From: CSSed11-175R1 sp041685735
GTDB lineage: Bacteria > Actinomycetota > Nitriliruptoria > Nitriliruptorales > Nitriliruptoraceae
NCBI GenBank assembly: GCA_041685735.1
Contig: JAWLFE010000004.1
Location: 46,114-110,113, forward strand
DNA: 64,000 nucleotides
Direction of reading: 5' to 3'
Within the stretch, counting starts at the first letter, position 1; every line of letters starts with the position of its first letter. Positions 1-9,443 of the stretch are shown here, piece by piece. The notes below the pieces were generated by a model. That model saw nothing but the letters and a program-made list of their open reading frames with translations. It was not told the DNA's origin and ran no database searches. The translations under genes were made by a program, and so were the position numbers.

Positions 1-2990
1 ACTCCCTGCAGGGACGGTGCACGTAGCGCGGCCACGAGCGCGGCCGCCGCCGGGAACGTCAGGCTCTGGTCGTCACCGAACAGCTCCAACAGCCACCGGG
101 AGCCGTCGCCGTCTGTCTCCGCGAGGGCGAGCATGTAGCGCAGACCGTGCTCCTCCAGCAGTTCGCGCTCGGCCGGGTCGGCGTCCGGATCCTCGATGTC
201 GATGTGCAGGGTGCCGGTCTCGAAGGCCGCCAGGGTGGCGGGGTAGTCGTGCAGGTCGTAGACCTCCTCCCCGATCGGCGCCGAGGCTCCCCGCGGTCGG
301 GCCCGGCGCAGCTGCATCGCGTCGATGCGCAGCAGGTCCGAGCCCGGATCCGTGAGGCTCAGGGTCCATCGGTTCAGATCGAGCAGGGCGAGCGCGAGTT
401 CGCCGACGGCGACCAACCGGTTGGGCAGGGGGCGGTCCACGTCGCACAGGGGCTGGGCCCACCGTGCGGTCGCATTGACGACCTGGTGCCGGGTCGCGTC
501 GTCGTGGATGCGGCGGCGTCGGCGGTCACCGGCCGGGCCACCGTTGCGCGACGAGCCATGGGCGATGGTGTCGCCGTCGACCACGACCGGGTCGCCCTGC
601 CGCTTGGCCGTGTACTGCGCGGCGTCGGCCCGCGCCAACAGGTCGCCGAACGCCTCCGGTGCCCCGTGGTTGGACGCGATGCCGATGGAGAGGCGGACCT
701 GCGGTGGCGGGCCGCCCTGGAGCCGAGCGTCGATGCGTTCCACGAGCCCGAGCGCCCGCTCCTCGTCCCCGCTGACAGCGATACAGAACTCGTCACCGCC
801 GAGCCGTGCCGCCAGCCCGTCTGGTTCGCTGATGACCATGCGCTGGAGCGTGTCGGCGACGGCCACGAGCAACTGGTCGCCGGCGCGATGCCCGTACTCG
901 TCGTTGATCTGCTTGAGGCCGTTGACGTCGATCATCACGATGCTGACCGGCGTGTCCCGCTCAGGTCGCTCCAACAGCGCGGCGACGTGGTCGTCCAGTC
1001 GCCGCCGGTTGGCCAGGCGCGTCAGCGGATCCTCGTGCACCAGGCGGGCGAGTCGTCCGACATCCTCGACCCGGCTGATCGCGATCCCGACGAAGCTCGC
1101 GACCGCGCTGAGGTAGGGGGCGTCGGCCAGCGTGAACGACGGCTGGCCCACCGCCGTGGTCGCGTACAACTCGCCCCACACGACGTCGTCCAGGACGATC
1201 GGGACCGCGGCGCTGCTGCCCTTGCCGACCCGCTGGAGCAGGTGGCGCTCCGGATCGTTTCCCTCCATGACCCCCAGGGATTCGACGCTGACGGTCCGTT
1301 CGAACATCCGCTCCGCGAGCCGCGGGTAGTGCGCGGTGTCGTAGGTCTCATCCGTCGGGCGGGTCTGTTCCCAGTCGGCCAGGTCCCCGACGTTGATCAG
1401 GGTCCGGATGCAGCCCTCCTCGGGTTCCCAGCGCGACACGGACACCGAGGCGGCTCCGAGCGCCCGGAGGGCTTCCTCGGCGGTCAGCTCCAGCACGTCC
1501 TCCAGGCTGCCGGTGGAGCCGATCGCGCGCGCGAGGCCGAGGAGCGCCCGCAGGCGCTGATCGGCGTCGTCCCGGCCGCGGAGTCGTTTCTCGAGGGCCT
1601 GCAGATCGCCCTGCTGCCTCGCGAGGTTGCAGGGATCGTCCCACCAGGTGTCCACGGCGGTGCGCAGTGTCGCGTCCACGGCGGGATCCGGATGGGCGGC
1701 GAGCAGCGCCGGGTCGTAGTGCTCGGCGCCAGCCATCCTCACGTTGGCCAGGGCCCAGGCGGTCCGGGCCACCGCTCCCGGTGGCGTGTGGCGTGAGATG
1801 ATCGGCGGCACCGACAGCGCGGCCACGAGGTCGTGCGCCGCCAGGTTGGTCGTCTCCGCCTGTGACCCCAGGGTCCGCAGGCGATCGGGTGCATCCCCGA
1901 TGGTGGCGAGCAGGACCGCGGTGTCGGCGTGGTCCCGGTCGCTGCTGAGCGTGTGCTCGATCAGCCCGGCGACGGCTGCCGCATCGCTACGCAGACGCCC
2001 GCCGTCCCCGTCGGTCGCGCGGCAGGTGGTGGCCAGGGCCAGCGCCAGGTCGATCGATTCCGCGGACAGCAGCTGCCCGGTCGGCACGGGTTGGGTGAGG
2101 CTGGTGGCCCGTTTGCGGTTGGCCCCCTGCAGGTCGAGTTCCTCCGCGAACCGGGGGCGGCTGTAGAGGTAGCCCTGCCCGAACTGGCAGCCCCACGCGA
2201 GCAGCGTGCGGGCCTGGGTGGGGGTCTCGATCCCCTCGGCGACGATCTCCAGACCGAGGGATCGCCCGAGGCCGATGGCGGCCTGCACGATGACGGCGCG
2301 GCCCCGCACGGCGTCGGTCTCATCGCCGACGGAGTCGATGAACGAGCGGTCCAGCTTGAGCGAGGTGGCGGGGGTCGCCGCCAACAGGTCCAGGGACGCG
2401 AACCCCGTCCCGAAGTCGTCCAACGCGATGTCGATGCCGAGCGCGGTCAGGCTGACCAGGGTGCGTTGGGCGGCGCCCTCACGTTGGAGGGCCGCGGTCT
2501 CGGTGATCTCCAGCACCAGCGCCTCGGCGGGGAGCCCGGTCACCGCCAGGATGCGCTGCAGTCGATCGACGTACCGGGGGTCACGCAGCTCCAGGGGTGA
2601 GACGTTGACGTGGACCTGCAGCTCCACATCGGTCTGGCTGCGCCAGGCGGCAAGCTGGGTCGCGGCCGATGTGAGCACGCTGGTGCCGACCGCGCCGATC
2701 AGCCCGGAGGACTCCGCCACGGCGATGAGGTTGGGAGCACCATCGAGGTCGGGGACCGGTGGGTCCGGCAGGCGGACCAGAGCCTCGATGGCCACGATCC
2801 GCCCGTCGACGAGGTCGACGATCGGTTGGTAGGCGACCCGCAGCCGGCCCTCGGTCACCGCGGTGGCCAGGTGCTCGTGACCCGGTCTGGCGGGTTCGGT
2901 GAGCTGATCGCGCCACGCGACGACGAGACGCTCGACCAGGGCCCGCAACTCACCCGGCGCCGCGATGGGGCGCGGTGCGTCGGAGCTCAT
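1..2990 (-). CDS. EAL-GAF-GGDEF cyclic-di-GMP protein (3' end beyond window)
   Basis: The frame opens at ATG 2990 behind a GGGAGG ribosome site and runs without a stop through base 1, giving 996 codons; the C-terminus lies outside the window. Residues about 45-270 form an EAL phosphodiesterase domain with the expected metal and substrate motifs: EALVRL (E69), NVSP, EITET, DDFGTG, LKLDRSF and VAEGIET. A GAF-like domain lies near 475-630, then a GGDEF domain with intact RLGGDEF (GGDEF at 731-735), then a second GAF-like stretch to the edge. No RxxD inhibitory site sits five residues before GGDEF. Both motif sets look catalytically competent, so the protein may both make and degrade c-di-GMP. 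EAL before GGDEF is the reverse of the commonest order. No membrane segment is evident. It is divergent from mreB. Confidence 0.85.
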   Translation of the reverse strand, partial: MSSDAPRPIAAPGELRALVERLVVAWRDQLTEPARPGHEHLATAVTEGRLRVAYQPIVDLVDGRIVAIEALVRLPDPPVPDLDGAPNLIAVAESSGLIGAVGTSVLTSAATQLAAWRSQTDVELQVHVNVSPLELRDPRYVDRLQRILAVTGLPAEALVLEITETAALQREGAAQRTLVSLTALGIDIALDDFGTGFASLDLLAATPATSLKLDRSFIDSVGDETDAVRGRAVIVQAAIGLGRSLGLEIVAEGIETPTQARTLLAWGCQFGQGYLYSRPRFAEELDLQGANRKRATSLTQPVPTGQLLSAESIDLALALATTCRATDGDGGRLRSDAAAVAGLIEHTLSSDRDHADTAVLLATIGDAPDRLRTLGSQAETTNLAAHDLVAALSVPPIISRHTPPGAVARTAWALANVRMAGAEHYDPALLAAHPDPAVDATLRTAVDTWWDDPCNLARQQGDLQALEKRLRGRDDADQRLRALLGLARAIGSTGSLEDVLELTAEEALRALGAASVSVSRWEPEEGCIRTLINVGDLADWEQTRPTDETYDTAHYPRLAERMFERTVSVESLGVMEGNDPERHLLQRVGKGSSAAVPIVLDDVVWGELYATTAVGQPSFTLADAPYLSAVASFVGIAISRVEDVGRLARLVHEDPLTRLANRRRLDDHVAALLERPERDTPVSIVMIDVNGLKQINDEYGHRAGDQLLVAVADTLQRMVISEPDGLAARLGGDEFCIAVSGDEERALGLVERIDARLQGGPPPQVRLSIGIASNHGAPEAFGDLLARADAAQYTAKRQGDPVVVDGDTIAHGSSRNGGPAGDRRRRRIHDDATRHQVVNATARWAQPLCDVDRPLPNRLVAVGELALALLDLNRWTLSLTDPGSDLLRIDAMQLRRARPRGASAPIGEEVYDLHDYPATLAAFETGTLHIDIEDPDADPAERELLEEHGLRYMLALAETDGDGSRWLLELFGDDQSLTFPAAAALVAALRAPSLQG

Positions 2991-3373
2991 GGGTGATCCT
3001 CCCGGGGCCAGGCGCCACTGGGGTCGTGCCGGACTCCCTGGATGGCTGGTCGGGACGCGGTCGGGCCCCGGTCGTGCCATCGGCCGCAGGGCACTCGACC
3101 TGAAGCGGTCACGCGGAGCACCGAGGGTGTCACGGACACGCAGAGCGTGGTCAGGGCCGAGGGTGACGCCCGCCCTGCGCGCTGCCCGCTCATGGGCGCC
3201 TCGGTCACGGGCCGTGTGCCAGGGTCGTGGCGTCCCGCCCCGCATGGCCGGTGTTAGCATCGGGGATCGAGGGCCGTTGCGGCGTCGCTCCTTCACGTCG
3301 TCGGTTCCCGCCGCCGGCCGACACCGCACCCTGCCCCGACTGTCCCCCTTCCTCGATCCGGTAGGTCTCTGAC
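2991..3373. promoter_or_regulatory. Divergent upstream region of c-di-GMP gene and mreB
   Basis: This 383-bp stretch holds no convincing gene. The best promoter element for mreB is TAGCAT at 3255-3260 (actinobacterial TANNNT type), which would give a leader of about 105 nt. I see no good -35 hexamer. The minus-strand gene has only a clear ribosome site (GGGAGG) just before its ATG. Confidence 0.3.
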
Positions 3374-4417
3374 GTGGCGGCGAACCTCACGAACAGCTTC
3401 CAGTTCCTCGGCCGCGACATGGCCGTGGACCTCGGCACCGCGAACACCCTGGTCTACGTCCGCGGCCGCGGCATCGTGCTCAACGAGCCCTCCGTGGTCG
3501 CGATCAACACCCGCAACGGTGCCATCCTGGCCGTCGGGTCCGAGGCCAAGCGGATGATCGGCCGCACGCCGGGACACATCATGGCGATCCGTCCGTTGAA
3601 GGATGGCGTCATCGCCGATTTCGACGTGACCGAGAAGATGCTGCGCTACTTCATCCAGGCCGTGCACAAGCGCCGCTTCCTCGCCAAGCCGCGGGTCGTG
3701 ATCTGTGTCCCGTCAGGCATCACGGGTGTCGAGCAGCGTGCCGTCGAGGAAGCGTCGATCCAGGCCGGTGCCCGGGCCGCCTACATCATCGAGGAACCGA
3801 TGGCCGCGGCCATCGGGGCCGGCCTGCCGGTGCACGAGCCCGCGGGCAACATGGTCGTGGACATCGGTGGTGGGACCACCGAGGTCGCGGTCATCTCCCT
3901 CGGTGGGATCGTGACCTCGCAGTCGATACGGATCGGCGGCGACGAACTCGACGACTCCATCATCTCCTACATCAAGAAGGAGTACTCGTTGATGCTCGGC
4001 GAGCGCACCGCCGAGGAGATCAAGATGGCGATCGGCAGCGCCTTCCCGTTGCCGGATGAGCCCCATGCGGAGATCCGTGGACGCGACCTCGTCTCCGGAT
4101 TGCCGAAGACGATCATCGTGTCCGCGGACGAGGTCCGACGCGCCATCGAGGAGCCGGTCAACGCGATCATCGATGCGGTCAAGAACACGCTCGACAAGAC
4201 GCCGCCGGAACTCGCCGCGGACATCATGGACAAGGGCATCGTCCTGACCGGCGGCGGGGGGATGCTCAAGGGCCTCGATGAGCGCCTGAAGCACGAGACC
4301 GGGATGCCGATCCACATCACCGACAACCCCCTGGATTCGGTGGCCATCGGATCGGGCAAGTGCCTCGAGGAGTTCGAGGCGCTCAAGAAGGTCCTCGTCA
4401 CCTCGTCCCGCCACTAG
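3374..4417 (+). CDS. mreB: Rod shape-determining protein MreB
   Basis: MreB is the bacterial actin that organises lateral wall synthesis under the membrane with MreC, MreD, RodA and PBP2. The 347-residue length is normal for the family. The actin-fold nucleotide motifs are visible: phosphate-1 loop DLGTANT (D19 onward), phosphate-2 VVDIGGGTTEV, and the adenosine loop LTGGGGMLKG near the C-terminus. The start is GTG 3374, with GGTAGG about 8 nt upstream. It opens the cluster mreB-mreC-mreD-PBP2-rodA. The presence of MreB points to a rod-shaped cell, or a lineage that inserts wall material laterally. Confidence 0.97.
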   Translation: MAANLTNSFQFLGRDMAVDLGTANTLVYVRGRGIVLNEPSVVAINTRNGAILAVGSEAKRMIGRTPGHIMAIRPLKDGVIADFDVTEKMLRYFIQAVHKRRFLAKPRVVICVPSGITGVEQRAVEEASIQAGARAAYIIEEPMAAAIGAGLPVHEPAGNMVVDIGGGTTEVAVISLGGIVTSQSIRIGGDELDDSIISYIKKEYSLMLGERTAEEIKMAIGSAFPLPDEPHAEIRGRDLVSGLPKTIIVSADEVRRAIEEPVNAIIDAVKNTLDKTPPELAADIMDKGIVLTGGGGMLKGLDERLKHETGMPIHITDNPLDSVAIGSGKCLEEFEALKKVLVTSSRH

Positions 4418-4486
4418 AGGCGCCGCCGTCGACGCGCCGTCCGGGTGCGTCCAGGCCGATGACCGCCGTGCTCGTCACGGAGGTCG

Positions 4487-5497
4487 GTGGAGACCGAGAT
4501 GTATCAGCGGCGGCGCACCAGGATCCTGATCGGGGTCCTGCTGTTCCTCGCGCTCCTGCTCATCACCCTGGACGTGCGTTCGGGCGGCGATGGGATCCTC
4601 GATCGGCTCCGTGGGACCGCCACCGGGATCCTTGAACCCGTGCAGGACGGGTTCTCGACGCTGGTCCGACCGCTCGGGTCCGCCACCGACGGGGTCCGCG
4701 AACTGTTCTCGCTGCGTTCGGAGAACGCGCAGCTCCGGGAGCGGGTGGACGACCTCGAGCAGCGCCGGCGGGTGGTCGCGGATCTGGAGCGGGAGAACCG
4801 TGAGCTGCAGGCCCTGCTGGACCTCGAGGAACGCCTCGGGTTCGAGACGGTGGCCGCCCGGACCGTGGCCCTGGCGCCGTCGAGCTTCGAGTGGACGATC
4901 ACGATCGACGTCGGGAGCAGCGACGGCGTCGCGCGCGACATGCCGGTGATCGCCGGCCCGGGTCTCGTCGGTCGGGTGATCCAGGTCACGCCGACGGCGG
5001 CACGTGTCCTGCTCGCCATCGATCCGAACTTCTCGGCGGCGGCCCGCGCAGCGCGGACCGGCGAGATCGGCTCGGTCAGTGGGCGGGGGAGTGACCCCAT
5101 GCTGCTGCAACCGTTGGAGCCGGGAGCGGACATCCAACGCGGTGATGAGATCGTCACCTCGAGTTTCGCGGGCGGGGTGTTCCCCGGTGGGATCCCGATC
5201 GGCGTCGTCGCCGACGAGGGCGACACCACCGCGCGGTTGACCCGGTCGATCACCGTCCTGCCCTACGTCGACTTCACACGCCTCCACCACGTCCTGGTCG
5301 TGCTGAGCGCACCGGTCGAACCGGTGCCGCCGCTGGAGGGGACACCGGGCATCCCGTTCGAGCCGCCGCCCATCGAGCCCGAGGCGGACGACGAGCCGCC
5401 CCCCGATCCCGACGAACCAGCCGATACGGACGGATCCCCGGGAGCGCCGCAACCCCCCGAGGACATCGGCAGCGACGCGGACGGATCGTCCCCGTGA
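4487..5497 (+). CDS. mreC: Rod shape-determining protein MreC
   Basis: MreC is a bitopic membrane protein that links MreB to the periplasmic elongation machinery and activates PBP2-RodA. Residues about 13-28 form a membrane segment (ILIGVLLFLALLLITL). A coiled coil follows near 75-115 (ENAQLRERVDDLEQ and after), then the two-barrel MreC domain to about 275. The last 60 residues are a Pro/Glu/Asp-rich tail, longer than in many MreC proteins and probably disordered. The start is either GTG 4487 or ATG 4499; ATG 4499 has GGTGGAG at better spacing. It overlaps mreD by 4 bp (GTGA), which implies translational coupling. Confidence 0.95.
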   Translation: METEMYQRRRTRILIGVLLFLALLLITLDVRSGGDGILDRLRGTATGILEPVQDGFSTLVRPLGSATDGVRELFSLRSENAQLRERVDDLEQRRRVVADLERENRELQALLDLEERLGFETVAARTVALAPSSFEWTITIDVGSSDGVARDMPVIAGPGLVGRVIQVTPTAARVLLAIDPNFSAAARAARTGEIGSVSGRGSDPMLLQPLEPGADIQRGDEIVTSSFAGGVFPGGIPIGVVADEGDTTARLTRSITVLPYVDFTRLHHVLVVLSAPVEPVPPLEGTPGIPFEPPPIEPEADDEPPPDPDEPADTDGSPGAPQPPEDIGSDADGSSP

Positions 5498-6009
5498 TCG
5501 CTCGGACGCTCGTCTTCGCGCTGCTGCTCGTGACCGTGGCCGTGGTCGAGACCTCGGTGCTGCCCTTCCTGCCGGTGCCGGGGCTCACGCCCGATCTGCT
5601 GCTGTTGATCACGATGGTCGTCGCCCTGAAGGACGGTCCCCAGGCGGGCCTGCGGGTCGGGTTCGCCGCCGGGCTGTTGGCCGACCTACTCGTCGCGCAG
5701 GCCCCGCTCGGGAGTGCGACGCTGGTGCTCACCTCGATCGGCGGGATCGTCGGGACCGCCCGTCCGTACCTCGCGTCCCAGTCGGTCACCGCGCCCCTGG
5801 TGCTGGCCTTCCTCACCGGGGCGGCCGGGACCGCCGCCTACGGCTCGTTGTCCCTGCTGCTCGGCGAGGACCGCGTCACCTGGGAGCTGCTGGCGACCTC
5901 GGCGCTGCGTGTCGGTCTGTTCAACACCCTGCTGGCCCCGATCGCGCTGATCGGGGTCGGACGGCTCACCGCCCGCTTCCCGATGGGCTCCGCGGGCAGC
6001 GAGGCCTAG
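5494..6009 (+). CDS. mreD: Rod shape-determining protein MreD
   Basis: MreD is a small polytopic membrane protein of the elongasome. The 171-residue product is hydrophobic throughout, with about five predicted membrane spans starting at LVFALLLVTVAVV, and has the typical MreD length. Identity rests on hydropathy, size and position between mreC and PBP2 more than on a sharp motif; VLPFLPVPGLTPDLLLLITM near the N-terminus resembles family members. It starts at the GTG overlapping the mreC stop. An 85-bp gap separates it from PBP2 and contains TACGTT (6032-6037), a possible internal -10. Confidence 0.9.
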   Translation: MIARTLVFALLLVTVAVVETSVLPFLPVPGLTPDLLLLITMVVALKDGPQAGLRVGFAAGLLADLLVAQAPLGSATLVLTSIGGIVGTARPYLASQSVTAPLVLAFLTGAAGTAAYGSLSLLLGEDRVTWELLATSALRVGLFNTLLAPIALIGVGRLTARFPMGSAGSEA

Positions 6010-6094
6010 TCGGGCCCTTGCCTCCCGCTGGTACGTTCGGCGGCCCGGACCAGCCGATCGCCACGTCCCTCCACCGAGCCTGAACCGAGCCCTG

Positions 6095-8143
6095 ATGGCG
6101 TCCACCGAATCCTCGTCGCTGCTGCGACTGACCTTCCTCTCGGTCCTGGTGATCGCCCTGTTCCTCGCACTGCTGTCACGGCTGTGGTTCCTGCAGGTGT
6201 TGGCGGGCGATCGCTACGTGGCGCTGGCGGACACCAACCGGCTGCGCACGGTCGTGGTGGAGGCGCCCCGGGGTGACATCCTGTCCGAGACGGGCCAGCC
6301 GCTCGTGCAGAACCGGCCCGCCCTGACCATCAGCGTCGATCGGCAGGTCCTGCTCAGCAACGAAGGAGAGCCGCTGAACGAGGAGGCGGAGCTGGCCATC
6401 GGCCGGCTCGCTGAGCTGCTGCGCATCGACGACGAGGAGGTCATCGAGCGGCTCACCAGCCAGCGCTACAGCCCGTTCCGCCCGGTGCCGATCGCGTTCG
6501 ACGTCGCCCCGGAACTGGTGTTCGCGGTGCAGGAGCATCAGGAGCTGTTCCCGGGAGTGATCGCCGAGCGCCTGCCGGTCCGGTCCTACCCGAACGGGCA
6601 CACCGCCGCCCACGTGCTGGGCTACCTCAACCAGATCTCGGAGACCGAACTCACCGAGGAGCGGTTCGCCGACTACCGCGGGGGCGACCTGGTCGGGCGC
6701 GCGGGTCTGGAGGCGGCCTACGAGAGGTACCTGCGCGGCACCGCCGGCAACCGGCTGTTGGAGGTCAACGCGCAGAACCGCGTCCTCGACGTGCTGCGCG
6801 AGACCGATCCGCAACCCGGCAACGATCTGATCGTCAGCCTGGATCCTGACGTGCAGGCGGCGGTGGAACGCATGCTCGAGGAGGGCATGATCGCCAGCCG
6901 CGACTTCGTGCGCGACGACGGGCGCAACCTGCCGTCCTCGGCGGGGGCGGCTGTGGTCCTGGATGCGACCGACGGCTCGGTGGTCGCGATGGCCTCCTAC
7001 CCCACGTTCGATCCGGCCGAGTTCGTCGGGGGATTGTCGGACGAGTACGCGGCGTACCTCTACCAGGACGAGGAGGTCCCGCAGCCGACCATCAACCGGG
7101 TGATCCAGGGCCGCTACCCACCTGGCTCGGTCTACAAGACCGTGACGGGAGCCGCGTTCATCGAGGCTGGTCTGACCGGACCCCGCAACGAGTTGCCCTG
7201 TCCGGCCAGCTACGAGCAGGGTGGCATCGTCTTCAACAACTGGAACCCCGTCGCCGAACCGCCGATGGACCTGTCGACGGCGATCATGCGTTCCTGCGAC
7301 ACCTACTTCTACGACCTCGCCTACGAGCAGTGGCTGCGCGAGGATCGTCAGCTCGAAGCGGTGGACCGGGAGCTCGCGCAGGCCGACATCGACGAGGTCG
7401 TCGCGGAGATGGCCCACCGGTTCGGCTTCGGTGAGCCGCTCGGGATCGACCTGCCCTCCGAACTCGGTGGCTACGTCCCGACCCGCGAGAGCAAGAACGA
7501 CCGGTGGCTGGCATCACGCCAGCGGGACTGCCGCCTGGCGGAACAGCTCGATGAGGGCACCTACGGACAACAGGTCTCCCTCGATCGCTGCCAGTTCGGC
7601 GGGCGGTGGCGTGGTGGTGACGCGATCAACACCTCCATCGGGCAGGGCGAGACCCAGACCACGCCGCTGCAGGTCGCCGCGTCCTACCTCGCGGTCGCCA
7701 ACGGCGGTGAGCTGCTGCGCCCGCACCTGGCCCGCGCCGTCGTGTCCCCCGAGGGCGAGGTCATCGAGGAGTTCGGGCGTGAGGTCCTGCGCACCCTCGA
7801 GCTCGATCCACAGACCCTGGGGGCGATCCAGGAGGGGCTCGAACGTGTCGTGGCCGATGATCGTGGGACGGCCAGAGATGCGTTCGCCGGCTTCCCCCTC
7901 GACCGGTATCCGATCGCCGGGAAGACCGGGACCGCCGAGCAACAGCCGCGGGTCCCGTACGCCTGGTTCGCCGGCTACGCACCGGCCGACGATCCACGAT
8001 ACGTCGTCGTCGTGAGCGTCGAGGAGGGCGGCGGCGGGTCGCAGACCGCGGCCCCGATCGTCCGCGGCATCTTCGAGCACCTGTTCGACATCCGACCGGC
8101 CGAGGACTTCGAGTTCGAGCTCGGCCCGGAGATCCTGGACTGA
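6095..8143 (+). CDS. mrdA: Penicillin-binding protein 2 (elongation transpeptidase)
   Basis: This class B PBP is the transpeptidase partner of RodA in lateral peptidoglycan synthesis. It is 682 residues with an N-terminal membrane anchor (about 12-32), a dimerisation/pedestal domain and the transpeptidase. The active-site triads are present: SVYK with nucleophile S345, SCD at 400-402 (the SxD form usual in PBP2 in place of SxN), and KTGT at 610-613. The linker around 440-510 (including SLDRCQFGGRW) is somewhat long. ATG 6095 follows a run of ribosome-site-poor sequence, but the membrane anchor begins correctly from it. The stop overlaps the rodA start as TGATG. Confidence 0.95.
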   Translation: MASTESSSLLRLTFLSVLVIALFLALLSRLWFLQVLAGDRYVALADTNRLRTVVVEAPRGDILSETGQPLVQNRPALTISVDRQVLLSNEGEPLNEEAELAIGRLAELLRIDDEEVIERLTSQRYSPFRPVPIAFDVAPELVFAVQEHQELFPGVIAERLPVRSYPNGHTAAHVLGYLNQISETELTEERFADYRGGDLVGRAGLEAAYERYLRGTAGNRLLEVNAQNRVLDVLRETDPQPGNDLIVSLDPDVQAAVERMLEEGMIASRDFVRDDGRNLPSSAGAAVVLDATDGSVVAMASYPTFDPAEFVGGLSDEYAAYLYQDEEVPQPTINRVIQGRYPPGSVYKTVTGAAFIEAGLTGPRNELPCPASYEQGGIVFNNWNPVAEPPMDLSTAIMRSCDTYFYDLAYEQWLREDRQLEAVDRELAQADIDEVVAEMAHRFGFGEPLGIDLPSELGGYVPTRESKNDRWLASRQRDCRLAEQLDEGTYGQQVSLDRCQFGGRWRGGDAINTSIGQGETQTTPLQVAASYLAVANGGELLRPHLARAVVSPEGEVIEEFGREVLRTLELDPQTLGAIQEGLERVVADDRGTARDAFAGFPLDRYPIAGKTGTAEQQPRVPYAWFAGYAPADDPRYVVVVSVEEGGGGSQTAAPIVRGIFEHLFDIRPAEDFEFELGPEILD

Positions 8144-9321
8144 TGGAAGCCGGATTCGGGGAGGACCGTCGCGACAAGCTCCTCCGCGAGCGCGTCCAGG
8201 ACCGCTGGGGGTCGGCCTACGCGCCCGTCAAGCATCTCGACCCGCTGCTGGTCGTGCTCGCGCTGCTGCTCACCGGGGTCGGTCTGGTCGCGATCTACAG
8301 CGCCAAGCTGACGTCGCTCACCTCGCAGGGCCTGTCGCCGACCCTCTACATCTCGACACAGTTGATCGCGCTGGTGATCGGGCTCGTGGCGATGGTCATC
8401 GCGTCGTTGATCGACTACCGCCACCTGCGCTCGTACGTCGCGGTCTTCTACGGCGCGGCGCTCGTGCTGCTGATCCTGACCCTGACGCCCCTCGGCACGG
8501 AGATCAACGGCTCCCAGCGGTGGATCCTGCTGGGCCCCCTGCAGTTGCAGCCGTCGGAGATCGCGAAGATCGCCGTGCTGATCGCGCTCGCGGCCGTGTT
8601 CCACGAGGCCAAGGGCGAGCCAGGGCTCGGCCACGTCGGTCTCGGGCTCGTGTTGACGCTCGTGCCGATGGGTCTGGTGTTCCTGCAGCCCGACCTCGGG
8701 ACCTCGATCGTGTTCGTCTGGCTCGCGGCGACCCTCTTCCTGCTCGGAGGTGTCCAGGCCCGCTACCTCGTGGCGTTGATCGTCGCCGGCTTCGTCGGGG
8801 TGATCGTGGCCCTGCAGACCGAGGTGATCCAGGCCTACCAGTTGGGTCGCCTGACCTCCTTCCTCGGTGCCAGTGACCCGGCGCTCGCGCAGGGAGGTGC
8901 CTTCCACACCCGCCAGTCGTTGATCGCGATCGGGTCCGGTCGGTTCTCCGGCAAGGGGCTGTTCGAGGGCACGCAGACCGCCCTGTCGTACGTCCCGGAG
9001 AACCACACCGACTTCGTGTTCACGGTGATCGGGGAGGAGTTCGGCTTCATCGGCACGAGCCTGACACTCGCGTTGTTCCTGCTGCTGGTGTGGCGGGGGT
9101 TGCGCATCGCGGTGATGGCCAAGGAGCTGTTCGGGACGCTCCTGGCCGGTGGGATCGTGTCGATGCTGGCCCTGCAGGTGTTCATCAACGTGGGGATGAC
9201 CATCGGGATCATGCCGGTGACGGGGCTGCCGTTGCCCTTCATCAGCTACGGCGGCACGTCGTTGATCGTGTGGTTCGCGATGATCGGTCTGCTGTTGAAC
9301 GTCCACATGCGACGGTTCTGA
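8143..9321 (+). CDS. rodA: SEDS peptidoglycan polymerase RodA
   Basis: RodA is the SEDS-family glycosyltransferase that polymerises lipid II and works as a complex with PBP2. The product has 392 residues with about ten membrane spans. Family hallmarks are visible: LQPSEIAKIA, QPDLGTSIVF with the conserved acidic residue in a periplasmic loop, and PFISYGGTSLIVW near the C-terminus. The start codon shares a base with the PBP2 stop, so the two partners should be made in balance. FtsW is the other family member, but the placement after mreBCD and PBP2 selects RodA. Confidence 0.95.
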   Translation: MEAGFGEDRRDKLLRERVQDRWGSAYAPVKHLDPLLVVLALLLTGVGLVAIYSAKLTSLTSQGLSPTLYISTQLIALVIGLVAMVIASLIDYRHLRSYVAVFYGAALVLLILTLTPLGTEINGSQRWILLGPLQLQPSEIAKIAVLIALAAVFHEAKGEPGLGHVGLGLVLTLVPMGLVFLQPDLGTSIVFVWLAATLFLLGGVQARYLVALIVAGFVGVIVALQTEVIQAYQLGRLTSFLGASDPALAQGGAFHTRQSLIAIGSGRFSGKGLFEGTQTALSYVPENHTDFVFTVIGEEFGFIGTSLTLALFLLLVWRGLRIAVMAKELFGTLLAGGIVSMLALQVFINVGMTIGIMPVTGLPLPFISYGGTSLIVWFAMIGLLLNVHMRRF

Positions 9322-9443
9322 CGCGCCGTCCTGCCCGACTGCAGGTGGTCGGGTGCGTGGGTAGGCTGCGCGGACGTTCCGGACCCCTCCGACGTCCGAC
9401 CCGGACGCGGATGTGACGTCCACCGATCCCGCCTGGAGGCCCT

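Noticed and set aside
147..1796. 549-codon open frame on the plus strand
   Set aside because: It is antisense to the EAL-GGDEF gene, whose minus-strand frame has full family motifs. Long shadows are expected at this GC content.
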